Source: Catellicoccus marimammalium
Lineage (GTDB): Bacteria > Bacillota > Bacilli > Lactobacillales > Catellicoccaceae
NCBI RefSeq assembly: GCF_965139335.1
Contig: NZ_CBCSEL010000005.1
DNA: 64,000 nt
Strand: one strand, 5' to 3'
Position numbers and translations under genes: made by a program. Positions within the stretch are counted from its first letter, which is position 1. Each line of letters starts with the position of its first letter. Below are positions 24,331 to 33,465 of the stretch, piece after piece. The notes below the pieces were generated by a model, which saw only the letters and a program-made list of their open reading frames with translations, searched no databases and was not told the origin of the DNA.

Positions 24331-25216
24331 AGAATAATCCTAGTGCATATACAATAATTTGAAGCATCATAATCATTTCAAAAATTTCTTGAATGTAAGG
24401 GAAAGCTTTCGATGCATGGTGTTTTTGAATGAATTTTTTCAAATCCATCCATGCTTTAGGAAATACTAGCCACATTAATACCACTAGCCAAGGAGCTAGA
24501 TCTAAATAGATAGAAAATAGTGGCAAAACGAAAGCTAAAAATAAAAAGAGCTCCAATAAACCATCAATTACACTGTAATGTAAATACGATACCAAAGGAT
24601 GAATATCCTCTTCTTGTTGCATACGTACTGTATTTTCTGCTGTAATGACAATCGCAAAAGTAAAGACTAAAGGTAACATCATCCAAGTGGATTGCATCCA
24701 TAATTCTCCAATTGAAATGGTTTTTTGCCAAGTATTCGCTAGCAACATGATAAAAGGCAATAATAGACCCAACCCAAAACTAAAGATTGGTTCTGATAGC
24801 CAAGTATTCATCCATGGATTTTTCCCGTAGACATAAAAAATTGAACAAAAAATTCCGACTACTAAGAAAATTGCAAATTGCCATCCTACCATAAAGGCAA
24901 CAATCGCAAAAAGAAGGAAACTTGCTCCAAATAAAATAAATAGCCATTTTCTTAATTCATCCATATCAATCGATAATTGGTATACTAAGGTTTCTTTTTG
25001 TTTTTGTTCATCCTCTGCTCGTTGAAAATAACCCCATTCTTTTAATAAATGAATCGCTAAAAAGAAACATACCATTGCGATCATTAAAATAATACTTTTA
25101 CCCCAATAGGCATTATCGTATTGATATAAAGAATAAATTAATCCAAAAAGCAAGGGAAATAATAAAAATGGAATTTTTCGTACATGCGCTAATTGAATAA
25201 AGCGTCGAATATCCAT
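24326..25216 (-). CDS. Membrane protein, possibly a degenerate UbiA/MenA-type prenyltransferase
   Basis: 296 residues with about eight or nine membrane helices, the length and layout of MenA-type UbiA proteins. In UbiA enzymes two aspartate-rich loops bind Mg-diphosphate. At the matching places this protein has HLLKEWGYFQRAEDEQ (about 55-70) and ITAENTVRMQQEEDIHP (about 190-206), where the canonical NDxxD and DxxxD are not preserved. Either it is a diverged member, a non-catalytic one, or an unrelated membrane protein. No other menaquinone gene is near. The family assignment is tentative. Confidence 0.5.
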   Translation of the reverse strand: MDIRRFIQLAHVRKIPFLLFPLLFGLIYSLYQYDNAYWGKSIILMIAMVCFFLAIHLLKEWGYFQRAEDEQKQKETLVYQLSIDMDELRKWLFILFGASFLLFAIVAFMVGWQFAIFLVVGIFCSIFYVYGKNPWMNTWLSEPIFSFGLGLLLPFIMLLANTWQKTISIGELWMQSTWMMLPLVFTFAIVITAENTVRMQQEEDIHPLVSYLHYSVIDGLLELFLFLAFVLPLFSIYLDLAPWLVVLMWLVFPKAWMDLKKFIQKHHASKAFPYIQEIFEMIMMLQIIVYALGLFF

Positions 25217-25282
25217 AGGTCCCTCCTATTTTTTCTTTTCTTTTCCATTATAGCATTTTTTGGAGTGAACTTTTTAGAAATA

Positions 25283-25316
25283 GAAAAAAAGGAGTGAAAC
25301 CACTCCTTTTTTCTTA
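25283..25316 (-). terminator. Terminator of the nucleoside operon
   Basis: Stem AAAAGGAGTG (25287-25296) / CACTCCTTTT (25301-25310), 4-base loop, T-run on the minus strand. Confidence 0.88.
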
Positions 25317-26273
25317 TTTTGATTTGATATAAGTTTTACCAATTGCTTTTGGTCCTGAAGATTTACCAAAGGCAGAGAATAAAACTAATACAATAATTGT
25401 TAATACGTATGGAGCAATTTGCATGTAAACATCTGGCATTTTAGCAATAAACGGAATTGCGCCACCGGCAATACTTAAGTTTTGAGCAAAACCAAAGAAT
25501 AATGCCGCAAACATAGCTCCGATCGGGTTCCAACGACCAAAGATCATTGCGGCCATTGCGATGAACCCTTGTCCACAAATCGTTGTTGCTGAGAAACGTC
25601 CAGCGATGGCTTGAGCAAAGACTGCACCACCCATACCACCTAATAATCCAGATAGTAACACGCCAGCATATTTCATAGCATAAACACGAATTCCTAGTGT
25701 ATCTGCTGCTTGTGGATTTTCCCCTACAGAACGTAGACGTAAACCAAAGCGAGTTTTATAAATGACAACCCAAGCTAAAATTGCAATTAAAATCGCTACA
25801 TAAGCTGGAGCAGAAGTATCTTTGAAGAACAAATCTCCCACGATTGGAATTTTGCTTAATACTGGAATATCTGAATAACCAAAGGCATATTGAATAGAAT
25901 CTGTTTGTCCTTTGTTGTACATTGCTTTTACTAAGAAAACAGCTAAAGCAGGCGCCATTAAGTTAATTACTGTACCACTAATAATATGGTCAGCACGTAA
26001 GTTAACCGTTGCTACCGCATGTAGTAAGGAGAACAGCACTCCAACAACCGCACCAACTAAGCATCCCAACCATGGTGTCCAATCCCCAAAAGTTGGACCA
26101 AAAGCCAAGTTGAAAACAACAGAACTGAAGGCACCCATAACCATGATTCCTTCTAGACCAACGTTAACAATCCCACTACGCTCAGAGAAAACTCCTCCTA
26201 ACGCTGTTAAAATCAGCGGAGTTGAATAAATCAAAGTTTGTGTAATAATATTTGAAATTGTTGACATATCCAT
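25314..26273 (-). CDS. nupQ: Nucleoside ABC transporter permease (NupQ/YufQ type)
   Basis: 319 residues of the BPD-transp-2 permease family. LGGVFSERSGIVNVGLEGIMVMGAF near the N-terminus and VGENPQAADTLGIRV in the coupling loop are typical. It pairs with the larger permease directly upstream (stop and start share a base) to form the membrane pore for nucleosides. The symbol follows the B. subtilis nupNOPQ naming. Confidence 0.92.
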   Translation of the reverse strand: MDMSTISNIITQTLIYSTPLILTALGGVFSERSGIVNVGLEGIMVMGAFSSVVFNLAFGPTFGDWTPWLGCLVGAVVGVLFSLLHAVATVNLRADHIISGTVINLMAPALAVFLVKAMYNKGQTDSIQYAFGYSDIPVLSKIPIVGDLFFKDTSAPAYVAILIAILAWVVIYKTRFGLRLRSVGENPQAADTLGIRVYAMKYAGVLLSGLLGGMGGAVFAQAIAGRFSATTICGQGFIAMAAMIFGRWNPIGAMFAALFFGFAQNLSIAGGAIPFIAKMPDVYMQIAPYVLTIIVLVLFSAFGKSSGPKAIGKTYIKSK

Positions 26274-27385
26274 TAGATTTCTCCTCCTTCTTGGTTTTGT
26301 TTTTCAATTGCTTTTTGAGCACGACGTTGTGTCACTTTATTAATAATAAAGCGGATTAAATAGCTGATACCAATGAAGAAGATAATAGATGAAATTACGA
26401 TATCTACTAACTCTGTTGGTACTGGTGTGTAAAGAGGCATTCCTTGTCCACCAATTTTTAAAATACTGAATAGTAATGCAGATAATAAAATACCAATTGC
26501 AGAACCGCTACCTAATAATGAAACCGCCATTCCATCAAAACCAATACTTAATGAAGCGTTTTGTTGGAAGAAGTAACCAAAAGTACCTAATCCATAAATG
26601 ACACCACCAATACCTGCTAAGGCACCAGAGATCACCATTGCAAAAGTTAAAGTACGTTTACTATTCATCCCAGCGTATTCTGCTGCATTAGGGTTTAACC
26701 CAACAGAACGAATTTCAAATCCTAATGTTGTTTTCTTCATAATAAACCAGAATAAAACAATAGCAATAATCGCTAAAAAGATACCAATATTTAAACGTGA
26801 GCCTTCGGTCATAGAAGTTAGCCAATCTGTTTGTAACATTGCATTAGCAGGGATTTGATTTGTTACCCCTTTATTACTAATCCAATCAGCAGGCATCGCG
26901 TTATTTACTAAGTGAGTACTTGTATATAAAATAATGTAGTTCATCATAATCGTTACGATAACTTCACTTGTACCAAAGTAAGCACGTAACAATCCAGGAA
27001 TTAAACCAGCAATCGCACCTGCTAAAGCTCCTGAGATTACACAAGCTGTAATCATTATCACTTTTGGTGTAGATTCTGGTAAAGAAAAAGCAGTATAAAT
27101 ACTTGCGACCCAACCACATAATGCTTGGCCAGGTAATCCAATGTTAAAGCAACCTGCTGAATTAGCGATAGAAAATCCTAACGCTGTAAAAATCAGCGGC
27201 GCAGCCATAACAAAGATTTCTCCAATATTACGTGAAGAAGAAAAGGCACATTCAAACATTGCAGAATAAGCATCCATTGGATTATATCCAAAAATCAGCA
27301 TAATGATTGCACCTAACACAAATCCCATAATAATTGAGATCAATGGAATGGACCAATTAATTATTTTTTCTTGTTTTGTATTCAT
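26273..27385 (-). CDS. nupP: Nucleoside ABC transporter permease (NupP/YufP type)
   Basis: 370 residues, about ten helices. FTALGFSIANSAGCFNIGLPGQALCG is the membrane block and SVGLNPNAAEYAGMN the cytoplasmic coupling loop. It has one more N-terminal helix than NupQ and a charged C-terminal tail. It starts 1 base after the ATPase gene ends. Confidence 0.93.
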   Translation of the reverse strand: MNTKQEKIINWSIPLISIIMGFVLGAIIMLIFGYNPMDAYSAMFECAFSSSRNIGEIFVMAAPLIFTALGFSIANSAGCFNIGLPGQALCGWVASIYTAFSLPESTPKVIMITACVISGALAGAIAGLIPGLLRAYFGTSEVIVTIMMNYIILYTSTHLVNNAMPADWISNKGVTNQIPANAMLQTDWLTSMTEGSRLNIGIFLAIIAIVLFWFIMKKTTLGFEIRSVGLNPNAAEYAGMNSKRTLTFAMVISGALAGIGGVIYGLGTFGYFFQQNASLSIGFDGMAVSLLGSGSAIGILLSALLFSILKIGGQGMPLYTPVPTELVDIVISSIIFFIGISYLIRFIINKVTQRRAQKAIEKQNQEGGEI

Positions 27386-27386
27386 G

Positions 27387-28937
27387 TTATTGTGCCCCCT
27401 CCAATTCTTTTTTCGCTTCTTCTAATGTATATCCAGCCATTAATAAGCCTAGTTCTTTTTCTGTTGTTTCTTTTGGATCTACAATTCCGACAATTTGACC
27501 ATCATGGATTACGGCGATACGATCAGATAAGTTCAAGATTTCGTCTAACTCAAAGCTGACTACTAATACCGCTTTTCCTTCTGTACGCTGTTGAATAATA
27601 CGTTTGTGAATATATTCAATCGCACCAACGTCCAATCCACGAGTTGGTTGTGATACAATCAATAACTCTGGATTACGAGAAATTTCACGGGCAATAATTG
27701 CTTTTTGTTGGTTACCTCCAGAAAGAGCTCCAGATGGAACCAATTCATTAGCTGTACGAACATCATATTCTTCAATCAATTCGCGCGCATGTTGATTAAT
27801 ATATTTATAATTTAAAATTCCCGCTTTACTATTTGGCGCTTTATAGTATTCTTGTAACGCAATATTTTCTGCTAGCGTCATTTCTAAAACTAAACCATCT
27901 TTATGACGGTCTTCAGGAACGTGTCCAACACCCATTTCTGTAATTTTACGTGGGGCTTTATTATTGATATTTTCACCATTTAAGATGACATTTCCTGAAT
28001 CCACTTTTGCTAAACCAGTAAGTGCTTTTACTAATTCTGTTTGTCCGTTTCCGTCGATTCCGGCAATACCAACGACTTCTCCGGCACGAACTTCTAAGTT
28101 TAAGCCATTTACTGCTCCAATTCCACGACTATCTTTAACGTGTAAATCCACGATTTCCAATACTGGTTCGCCAGGGTTTGCTGGTACTTTATCTGTTTTG
28201 AAAGATACCGCACGACCAACCATCATATCCGCTAATTCTTGGCTAGTAACATCTGCTACATCTACCGTACCGATATATTTCCCACGGCGGATAACGGTGC
28301 AACAATCTGCTACACGTTTAATCTCGTCTAATTTATGCGTAATTAAAATAATGGATTTTCCTTCTTTAACTAAGTTTTCCATAATTGTAATTAACTCATC
28401 AATTTCTTGTGGAGTTAACACCGCAGTTGGTTCATCAAAAATTAAAACATTCGCTCCACGATAAAGTGTTTTTAAAATTTCAACCCTTTGTTGCATCCCA
28501 ACAGAAATATCAGAAATACGGGCATTTGGATCTACGGATAAACCATACTGTTCAGATAATTCTTTGATTTTTTTCGCTGCTTGTTTGCGTTCTAAAAATC
28601 CTAATTTACTTGGTTCATCCCCAAGAACAATATTTTCTGTAACTGTAAAAGCATCAACTAACATAAAATGTTGGTGAACCATTCCAATTCCTGCTTTATG
28701 CGCATCTGTTGGTCCATTAAACTTCACTGGTTTTCCATCAATCAAGATTTCTCCACTTGTCGGTTGATATAAACCAGATAACATATTCATTAAAGTCGAT
28801 TTCCCTGCCCCATTTTCTCCTAATAAAGCATGGATCTCTCCTTTTTTAATCTTCAAGTTAATATCATCATTGGCAGTAAATGTGCCAAATTTTTTTGTAA
28901 TATGACGCATTTCAATGACATATTGTTCTTGACTCAC
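27387..28937 (-). CDS. nupO: Nucleoside ABC transporter ATPase (NupO/YufO type), two ABC domains
   Basis: 516 residues with tandem ABC domains, as in sugar and nucleoside importers. First domain: Walker A GENGAGKST, signature ISVGMQQRVEILK, Walker B VLIFDEPTAVLT. Second domain: degenerate Walker A (GIDGNGQTE), signature LSGGNQQKAIIAREI, Walker B region LLIVSQPTRGLD. The QQHFMLV-type Q-loop reads VHQHFMLVDAF. One intact and one weak catalytic site is normal here. Confidence 0.94.
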   Translation of the reverse strand: MSQEQYVIEMRHITKKFGTFTANDDINLKIKKGEIHALLGENGAGKSTLMNMLSGLYQPTSGEILIDGKPVKFNGPTDAHKAGIGMVHQHFMLVDAFTVTENIVLGDEPSKLGFLERKQAAKKIKELSEQYGLSVDPNARISDISVGMQQRVEILKTLYRGANVLIFDEPTAVLTPQEIDELITIMENLVKEGKSIILITHKLDEIKRVADCCTVIRRGKYIGTVDVADVTSQELADMMVGRAVSFKTDKVPANPGEPVLEIVDLHVKDSRGIGAVNGLNLEVRAGEVVGIAGIDGNGQTELVKALTGLAKVDSGNVILNGENINNKAPRKITEMGVGHVPEDRHKDGLVLEMTLAENIALQEYYKAPNSKAGILNYKYINQHARELIEEYDVRTANELVPSGALSGGNQQKAIIAREISRNPELLIVSQPTRGLDVGAIEYIHKRIIQQRTEGKAVLVVSFELDEILNLSDRIAVIHDGQIVGIVDPKETTEKELGLLMAGYTLEEAKKELEGAQ

Positions 28938-28961
28938 TTTATTTCACTTCCTTTTCCAATT

Positions 28962-28998
28962 AAAAAAACGAGGAGAAGAACATTCTCCTCGTTATGCA
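28962..28998 (-). terminator. Hairpin between bmpA and nupO
   Basis: The complementary arms ACGAGGAGAA and TTCTCCTCGT flank a short loop, with TTTTTTAATT following on the minus strand. It probably acts as a partial terminator within the operon, reducing ABC subunit transcripts relative to the lipoprotein. Confidence 0.75.
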
Positions 28999-29007
28999 TC
29001 TGAACTA

Positions 29008-30078
29008 TTATTTTTTAGGTGTTGAAGCAACTTCCACTTTACCATCAATAACTGATTTCTTAGCTTGTTCTACTGCTTTCCACGCTTTTGTTGATAAGAA
29101 TCCTTTTGTGATGCTTACTCCGTTATCTTTCAAACCGTAAGATAATACTTTTCCACCAGGGAATTTGTTATCCCATGCATCCTGACAGATTTTTTCTACC
29201 GCAACATTTACTCCTTTGATTGTTGAAGTTAATGTACAGTTATCTTTCTTACCATCTTTGTTTGTGTATTCTCCTTCAGCTTGTTGATCGCTGTCTACAC
29301 CGATTACCCAAACTTTTTTGCCATTTCCTTTTTCGTTTAATGCTTTTGCTTCTTGGAAGACGCCTGCACCTGTACCACCTGCAGCATGATAAATTACATC
29401 TGCACCATTTTTGTACATTTGAGCAGCTAACGCTTTCCCTTTATCTGGCGCACCAAATGATGCAGCATATTTCACATCTACTTTAATATTTTTATGTAAT
29501 TGTTTTGCTCCATCTTTAACACCTTGTTCAAATCCAGCTTGGAAGCGGTCAATTACTGCTCCTTCTTCCCCACCGATGAAACCAACTTTGTTTGTTGTTG
29601 TTGTATACGCAGCGGCTACCCCTGCTAAGTAAGCTGCTTCATTATCTTTGAATACTGCAGAAGCAACATTTTTTTGCCCTTTGATTACATCGTCAATAAT
29701 AACGAAGTTTGTGTTTGGATTTTGTTTTGCTGCTTTTTCAACAGAATCTTTTAATAAGTAACCCACACCAAAAATAGTTTTGTATCCAGCTTGTACTGCT
29801 TTATCTAAGTTTGTTGTATAATCTGCGGCTGTTTGTGATTGTAAGTAGTCATAACCACCTACACCTTTTTTCAAGTCATGAGATTTACCCCATTTTTGTA
29901 AACCTTCCCAAGCAGATTGGTTGAATGAGCGGTCATCTACCCCACCAACGTCAGTAACGATAGCAGCACTATGATCTGATTTTTTGTCATCTTCTTTTTT
30001 ATCAGATCCACATGCTGTTAATGTGAAGGCCATTCCTACTGCGGCCATTCCTAATCCTAATTTTGCTGTTTTTTTCAT
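29008..30078 (-). CDS. bmpA: BmpA/Med family nucleoside-binding lipoprotein
   Basis: 356 residues from the ATG at 30078, preceded by TTGGAGG; an earlier in-frame start has no Shine-Dalgarno. A signal peptide ends in the lipobox LTAC, with Cys23 the lipid-anchored first mature residue. The BMP-family ligand domain follows (SAAIVTDVGGVDDRSFNQSAWEG; GFIGGEEGAVIDRFQAGFEQG). It delivers nucleosides to NupOPQ. A terminator-like hairpin occupies the gap to nupO (28965-28995), perhaps allowing higher lipoprotein levels than permease. Confidence 0.95.
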   Translation of the reverse strand: MKKTAKLGLGMAAVGMAFTLTACGSDKKEDDKKSDHSAAIVTDVGGVDDRSFNQSAWEGLQKWGKSHDLKKGVGGYDYLQSQTAADYTTNLDKAVQAGYKTIFGVGYLLKDSVEKAAKQNPNTNFVIIDDVIKGQKNVASAVFKDNEAAYLAGVAAAYTTTTNKVGFIGGEEGAVIDRFQAGFEQGVKDGAKQLHKNIKVDVKYAASFGAPDKGKALAAQMYKNGADVIYHAAGGTGAGVFQEAKALNEKGNGKKVWVIGVDSDQQAEGEYTNKDGKKDNCTLTSTIKGVNVAVEKICQDAWDNKFPGGKVLSYGLKDNGVSITKGFLSTKAWKAVEQAKKSVIDGKVEVASTPKK

Positions 30079-30111
30079 GATAGAAATCCTCCAAATATTG
30101 TGTCTCATCTC

Positions 30112-30504
30112 TTAGTGTAGTTCTGTAAACGAATAAGGTAATAATTCCCGAATGGTCATTTCTTTTCGTGAGCGATCGTTCCCAATCAAAGTAACAGGCA
30201 TATCTGCATCACAAAACTCAGCCATTACTTGACGACATGCGCCACAAGGAGAAATCGGTGCTTTTGTTTGACCGTAAACAACAAGATGTTGAAATTTTTT
30301 CTCTCCTTCAGAAACGGCTTTAAAAATAGCTGTGCGTTCTGCACAGTTTGTTAAACCAAAAGAAGCATTTTCAATATTACATCCAGTATAAAGAGTTCCA
30401 TCTTCTGCAACTAGACAAGCTCCTACTGGAAACTGAGAATATGGAATATACGCTTTTTGGCTAGCAGTGATTGCAGCATCAATCCATTCTTCTTTTGCGG
30501 ACAT
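30112..30504 (-). CDS. cdd: Cytidine deaminase
   Basis: About 130 residues, tetrameric type. It deaminates cytidine and deoxycytidine to uridine forms. The zinc site is CAERTAIFKA (Cys plus catalytic Glu) and PCGACRQVM (two Cys). NIENASFGLT lies just before. The ATG at 30504 is chosen; a GTG 9 bases earlier is possible, since the Shine-Dalgarno is weak for both. It is first in the operon with bmpA and nupOPQ, so imported cytidine is fed to uridine metabolism. Confidence 0.95.
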   Translation of the reverse strand: MSAKEEWIDAAITASQKAYIPYSQFPVGACLVAEDGTLYTGCNIENASFGLTNCAERTAIFKAVSEGEKKFQHLVVYGQTKAPISPCGACRQVMAEFCDADMPVTLIGNDRSRKEMTIRELLPYSFTELH

Positions 30505-30544
30505 CTCACTCACTTCTTTCTTATCTTATAGTTTACTTTCTTTC

Positions 30545-30582
30545 ATTATACATAATTTTATAGTATCAGTAAACCGGTTTAC
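30545..30582 (-). promoter_or_regulatory. Promoter and LacI-type operator of the cdd-bmpA-nup operon
   Basis: -35 TTTACT (complement of 30568-30573), 17 bp, -10 TATAAT (complement of 30545-30550). A perfect 14-bp palindrome GTAAACCGGTTTAC (30569-30582) with a central CG, typical of LacI-family operators, covers the -35. Binding there would block RNA polymerase. The regulator gene ends just upstream. Confidence 0.82.
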
Positions 30583-30605
30583 CAAAGAGATTTTCAAAAT
30601 CTTTT

Positions 30606-31610
30606 TCAAATTTTTTCACTTACACTTTCGCGCTTAATCAAGCTTGGTTCTAAGGTTTTATTAGCAATTGGGTGTTGTGGATTTTGAATTTTTTCAATTA
30701 AACTCTTTGCAGCAACTTGTCCCAATTCATAGATAGGTTGATGAATGGTAGTTAATGCTGGAGTAATATAAGAAGCCATATCAATATTATCAAATCCCAC
30801 AATAGAAATATCTTCTGGAATTTGGTATCCGTATTTAAAAAGCGAACGATAAACTCCGATTGCCATATAATCGTTCGCACATATAATAGCATCTATTTTT
30901 TTATCCTGCGATAAAAGAAATTCACAACCTTTATATCCACCTTCAACAGATAAATCCGTCTCAATCATCCATTCAGGGTGATATAGATGATATTTCTTCA
31001 TTGCATTGATATAACCTTTTTCTCGTTCTTTTAATTGATAATACTTCTTATTTTCTTTAATATAGAAAATTTTTCGATGTCCACAACGATAAAGTTCATC
31101 AATGGCTAATTGCATTCCTTGTTTTTCATCGATATCAATCTTTCCTTGCTCTCTTTTATTTCCTTGATTATCGAGTAATAAAATCGGACAAGTGGCTTTG
31201 ATATGTTTGAAATAATTCTCTTCTAAAGTGTAAGGAGTCGCTAAAATAATCCCTTCGACTGATCTGGAAAGCATTAATTCAATTCCTTTTTTCTCCATTT
31301 TTGGAGAGTGTTGCGAATGAAATAATAAGACCGTATATCCTTCTTTGGTGGTAACAGATTCAATTCCTTTAAGTACTTCACCAAAAAAGAAGTCGGTTAA
31401 ATCAGGAACAATTACACCTATCGTTTTATTTGCTTTTGTACTTAAATTTTGAGCATAAAAATCAGGATAGTAATGATATTGGGCAGCTAATTTTTTTACT
31501 CGTTCTTTGGTTTCTTTACTGAATCTTTCACCTTTACCACTTAAGATTAAAGAAACGGTCGTCGTAGATACTCCTGCTAAATCTGCTAATTGTTTCATTG
31601 TCAACTTCAT
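30606..31610 (-). CDS. LacI/GalR family regulator (RbsR-like)
   Basis: 334 residues from the ATG at 31610, 10 bases after AAAGGA; a GTG 9 bases earlier is too close to it. The N-terminal helix-turn-helix MKQLADLAGVSTTTVSLILSGKG is followed by the hinge and a periplasmic-binding-like ligand domain (TIGVIVPDLTDFFFGEVLKGIE; VGFDNIDMASYITPALTTIHQP). The GKGERFS after the helix-turn-helix resembles RbsR-type repressors. It ends 24 bases from the palindrome at 30569, so it very likely controls the nucleoside operon, with ribose or a nucleoside as effector (inference). Confidence 0.9.
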   Translation of the reverse strand: MKLTMKQLADLAGVSTTTVSLILSGKGERFSKETKERVKKLAAQYHYYPDFYAQNLSTKANKTIGVIVPDLTDFFFGEVLKGIESVTTKEGYTVLLFHSQHSPKMEKKGIELMLSRSVEGIILATPYTLEENYFKHIKATCPILLLDNQGNKREQGKIDIDEKQGMQLAIDELYRCGHRKIFYIKENKKYYQLKEREKGYINAMKKYHLYHPEWMIETDLSVEGGYKGCEFLLSQDKKIDAIICANDYMAIGVYRSLFKYGYQIPEDISIVGFDNIDMASYITPALTTIHQPIYELGQVAAKSLIEKIQNPQHPIANKTLEPSLIKRESVSEKI

Positions 31611-31682
31611 ATCGTTCACTTCCTTTCCTTCTTTTTTCTACTATATATTGTAACAAAAAAAGAGTACTTTTTTTATAGAACT

Positions 31683-31711
31683 TTGACACTGATATTAGAA
31701 AAGCGTATAGT
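31683..31711 (+). promoter_or_regulatory. Promoter of the ABC-F gene
   Basis: -35 TTGACA (31683-31688), 17 bp, -10 TATAGT (31706-31711): a strong vegetative promoter. Transcription would begin near 31718, leaving a leader of about 85 bases. Confidence 0.8.
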
Positions 31712-31739
31712 TAAACCATATATACGATAGAGATAAACC

Positions 31740-31772
31740 ATCGAGGTTAGAGAAACTAACTTCGATTTTTTA
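31740..31772 (+). terminator. Leader hairpin with T-run before the ABC-F gene (candidate attenuator)
   Basis: An 11-bp stem (31740-31750 with 31756-31766, one G-T pair), a 5-base loop and TTTTTT lie wholly inside the untranslated leader, between promoter and Shine-Dalgarno (AAAGTGAGG 31785-31793). It has the form of an intrinsic terminator that must be overcome for expression. Confidence 0.7.
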
Positions 31773-31803
31773 ATAGAAAAATTAAAGTGAGGAAACAAAA
31801 CTT

Positions 31804-33423
31804 ATGATTACGGTTAACAATGTCGGATTACATTTTTCCGATCGTAAATTATTTGAAAATGTAAATATTAAGTTCACTCCTGGTCATTGTTATGGCTTAA
31901 TTGGAGCGAATGGTGCAGGAAAATCTACTTTTTTAAAAGTTTTATCTGGAGAAATTGAACCTTCTACTGGAAATGTTTCACTAGGTCCTGATGAACGTTT
32001 AGCGGTATTAAAACAAAACCACTTTGATTATGAAGATTTTACGGTTTTAGATACAGTAATCATGGGACATAAACGTCTTTATGATGTAATGAAAGAAAAA
32101 GATGCCATTTATATGAAAGAAGATTTTTCAGATGAAGATGGAATTCGTGCTGCAGAATTAGAAGGAGAATTTGCGGAACTAAATGGTTGGGAAGCAGAAG
32201 CAGAAGCAAGTCAATTATTACAAGGATTGAATATTCCTGAAAGCTTGCATCATTCTTTAATGAGTGAATTATCTAACGCTCAAAAAGTAAAAGTTTTACT
32301 AGCCCAAGCTCTCTTTGGAGATCCTGATGTGCTTTTACTCGATGAACCAACAAATGGTTTAGATGCTCGTTCTATTGCTTGGTTAGAAGATTTCTTGATG
32401 AACTTTGAAAATACAGTCATCGTTATTTCCCATGACCGTCACTTTTTAAATGCTGTATGTACTCATATCGCAGATTTAGATTTCCAAAAAATTCAATTAT
32501 ATGTCGGAAACTACGACTTTTGGAAAGAATCTAGCCAATTAGCTGCCCAATTAAAAGCTAACGCAAATGCGAAAAAAGAAGAACAAATTAAAGAATTACA
32601 AGACTTCATCGCGCGCTTTAGTGCCAATGCCAGCAAATCAAAACAAGCAACTTCACGTAAAAAAATGTTAGAAAAAATTACCTTAGAAGATATTCAACCT
32701 TCTTCTCGCCGTTTCCCATACATTGAGTTTAAACAAGAGCGTGAAATTGGTAATGATTTATTACGCGTTGAAGGCTTATCGAAAACAATTGATGGTCACA
32801 AAATCTTAGATAACATCAGTTTTACTTTGAATCGTCAAGATAAAACTGCCTTTTTAGCCGATAACGATTTGGCGACAACGACTCTTTTCAAAATTATTAT
32901 GGGAGAAATGGAGCCTGATGAAGGAGAAATTAAATGGGGAGTGACTACTTCTCAATCTTACTTACCAAAAGATTTAACTCCGGAATTTTCTGAAGAAGTA
33001 GAAATTTTAGATTGGTTACGTCAATATGCTTCAAAAGAACAGGAAGATAATACTTTCTTACGTAGTTTCCTTGGTCGTATGCTATTTTCTGGAGATGAAG
33101 TAAACAAAAAAGTAAATGTTCTTTCTGGTGGAGAAAAAGTACGTGTCATGTTAACAAAAATGATGATGCAAAATGCCAATGTTCTTGTTCTTGATGACCC
33201 AACAAACCACTTAGATTTAGAATCCATCACTGCTTTAAATGATGGCTTGAAAAAATTCCCAGGAGCCTTATTATTTAGCTCTCATGACCATGAATTTATT
33301 CAAACGTTAGCCAACCGTATTATTTTTATTTCAGATCAAGGTATGGTTGACCGCCAAGATACAACTTATGACGAATTTTTAGAAAACGAACAAGTCCAAA
33401 AACAAATCGAAGCGTTACGCTAA
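31804..33423 (+). CDS. ABC-F family ATPase (YkpA/YbiT type)
   Basis: 539 residues, two ABC domains and no membrane segments, so a ribosome-associated ABC-F translation factor. First domain: Walker A GANGAGKST, signature LSNAQKVKVLLAQALF (the usual LSGGQ is altered, as in YkpA-like proteins), Walker B VLLLDEPTNGLD. The linker (about 235-290) is Lys-rich. In the second domain the Walker A place reads ADNDLATTT, lacking the Gly-Lys core; the signature is LSGGEKVRVML and Walker B VLVLDDPTNHLD. The family is usually a housekeeping factor, not the known antibiotic-resistance subgroups. A leader hairpin suggests regulated expression. Confidence 0.9.
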   Translation: MITVNNVGLHFSDRKLFENVNIKFTPGHCYGLIGANGAGKSTFLKVLSGEIEPSTGNVSLGPDERLAVLKQNHFDYEDFTVLDTVIMGHKRLYDVMKEKDAIYMKEDFSDEDGIRAAELEGEFAELNGWEAEAEASQLLQGLNIPESLHHSLMSELSNAQKVKVLLAQALFGDPDVLLLDEPTNGLDARSIAWLEDFLMNFENTVIVISHDRHFLNAVCTHIADLDFQKIQLYVGNYDFWKESSQLAAQLKANANAKKEEQIKELQDFIARFSANASKSKQATSRKKMLEKITLEDIQPSSRRFPYIEFKQEREIGNDLLRVEGLSKTIDGHKILDNISFTLNRQDKTAFLADNDLATTTLFKIIMGEMEPDEGEIKWGVTTSQSYLPKDLTPEFSEEVEILDWLRQYASKEQEDNTFLRSFLGRMLFSGDEVNKKVNVLSGGEKVRVMLTKMMMQNANVLVLDDPTNHLDLESITALNDGLKKFPGALLFSSHDHEFIQTLANRIIFISDQGMVDRQDTTYDEFLENEQVQKQIEALR

Positions 33424-33424
33424 T

Positions 33425-33464
33425 AAAAAGACCTAGGAAAAAATTTTTTCCTAGGTCTTTTTTT
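33425..33464. terminator. Bidirectional terminator (ABC-F / gntP)
   Basis: A perfect 38-bp palindrome with 19-bp arms (33425-33443 and 33444-33462), A-run on one side and T-run on the other. It serves both convergent genes. Confidence 0.9.
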
Positions 33465-33465
33465 A

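Noticed and set aside
31804..33423. Antibiotic-resistance ABC-F (Lsa/Msr/Vml type)
   Set aside because: Length, linker and motif variants fit YkpA/YbiT-type housekeeping proteins better. Resistance was not claimed, although the leader is suggestive.
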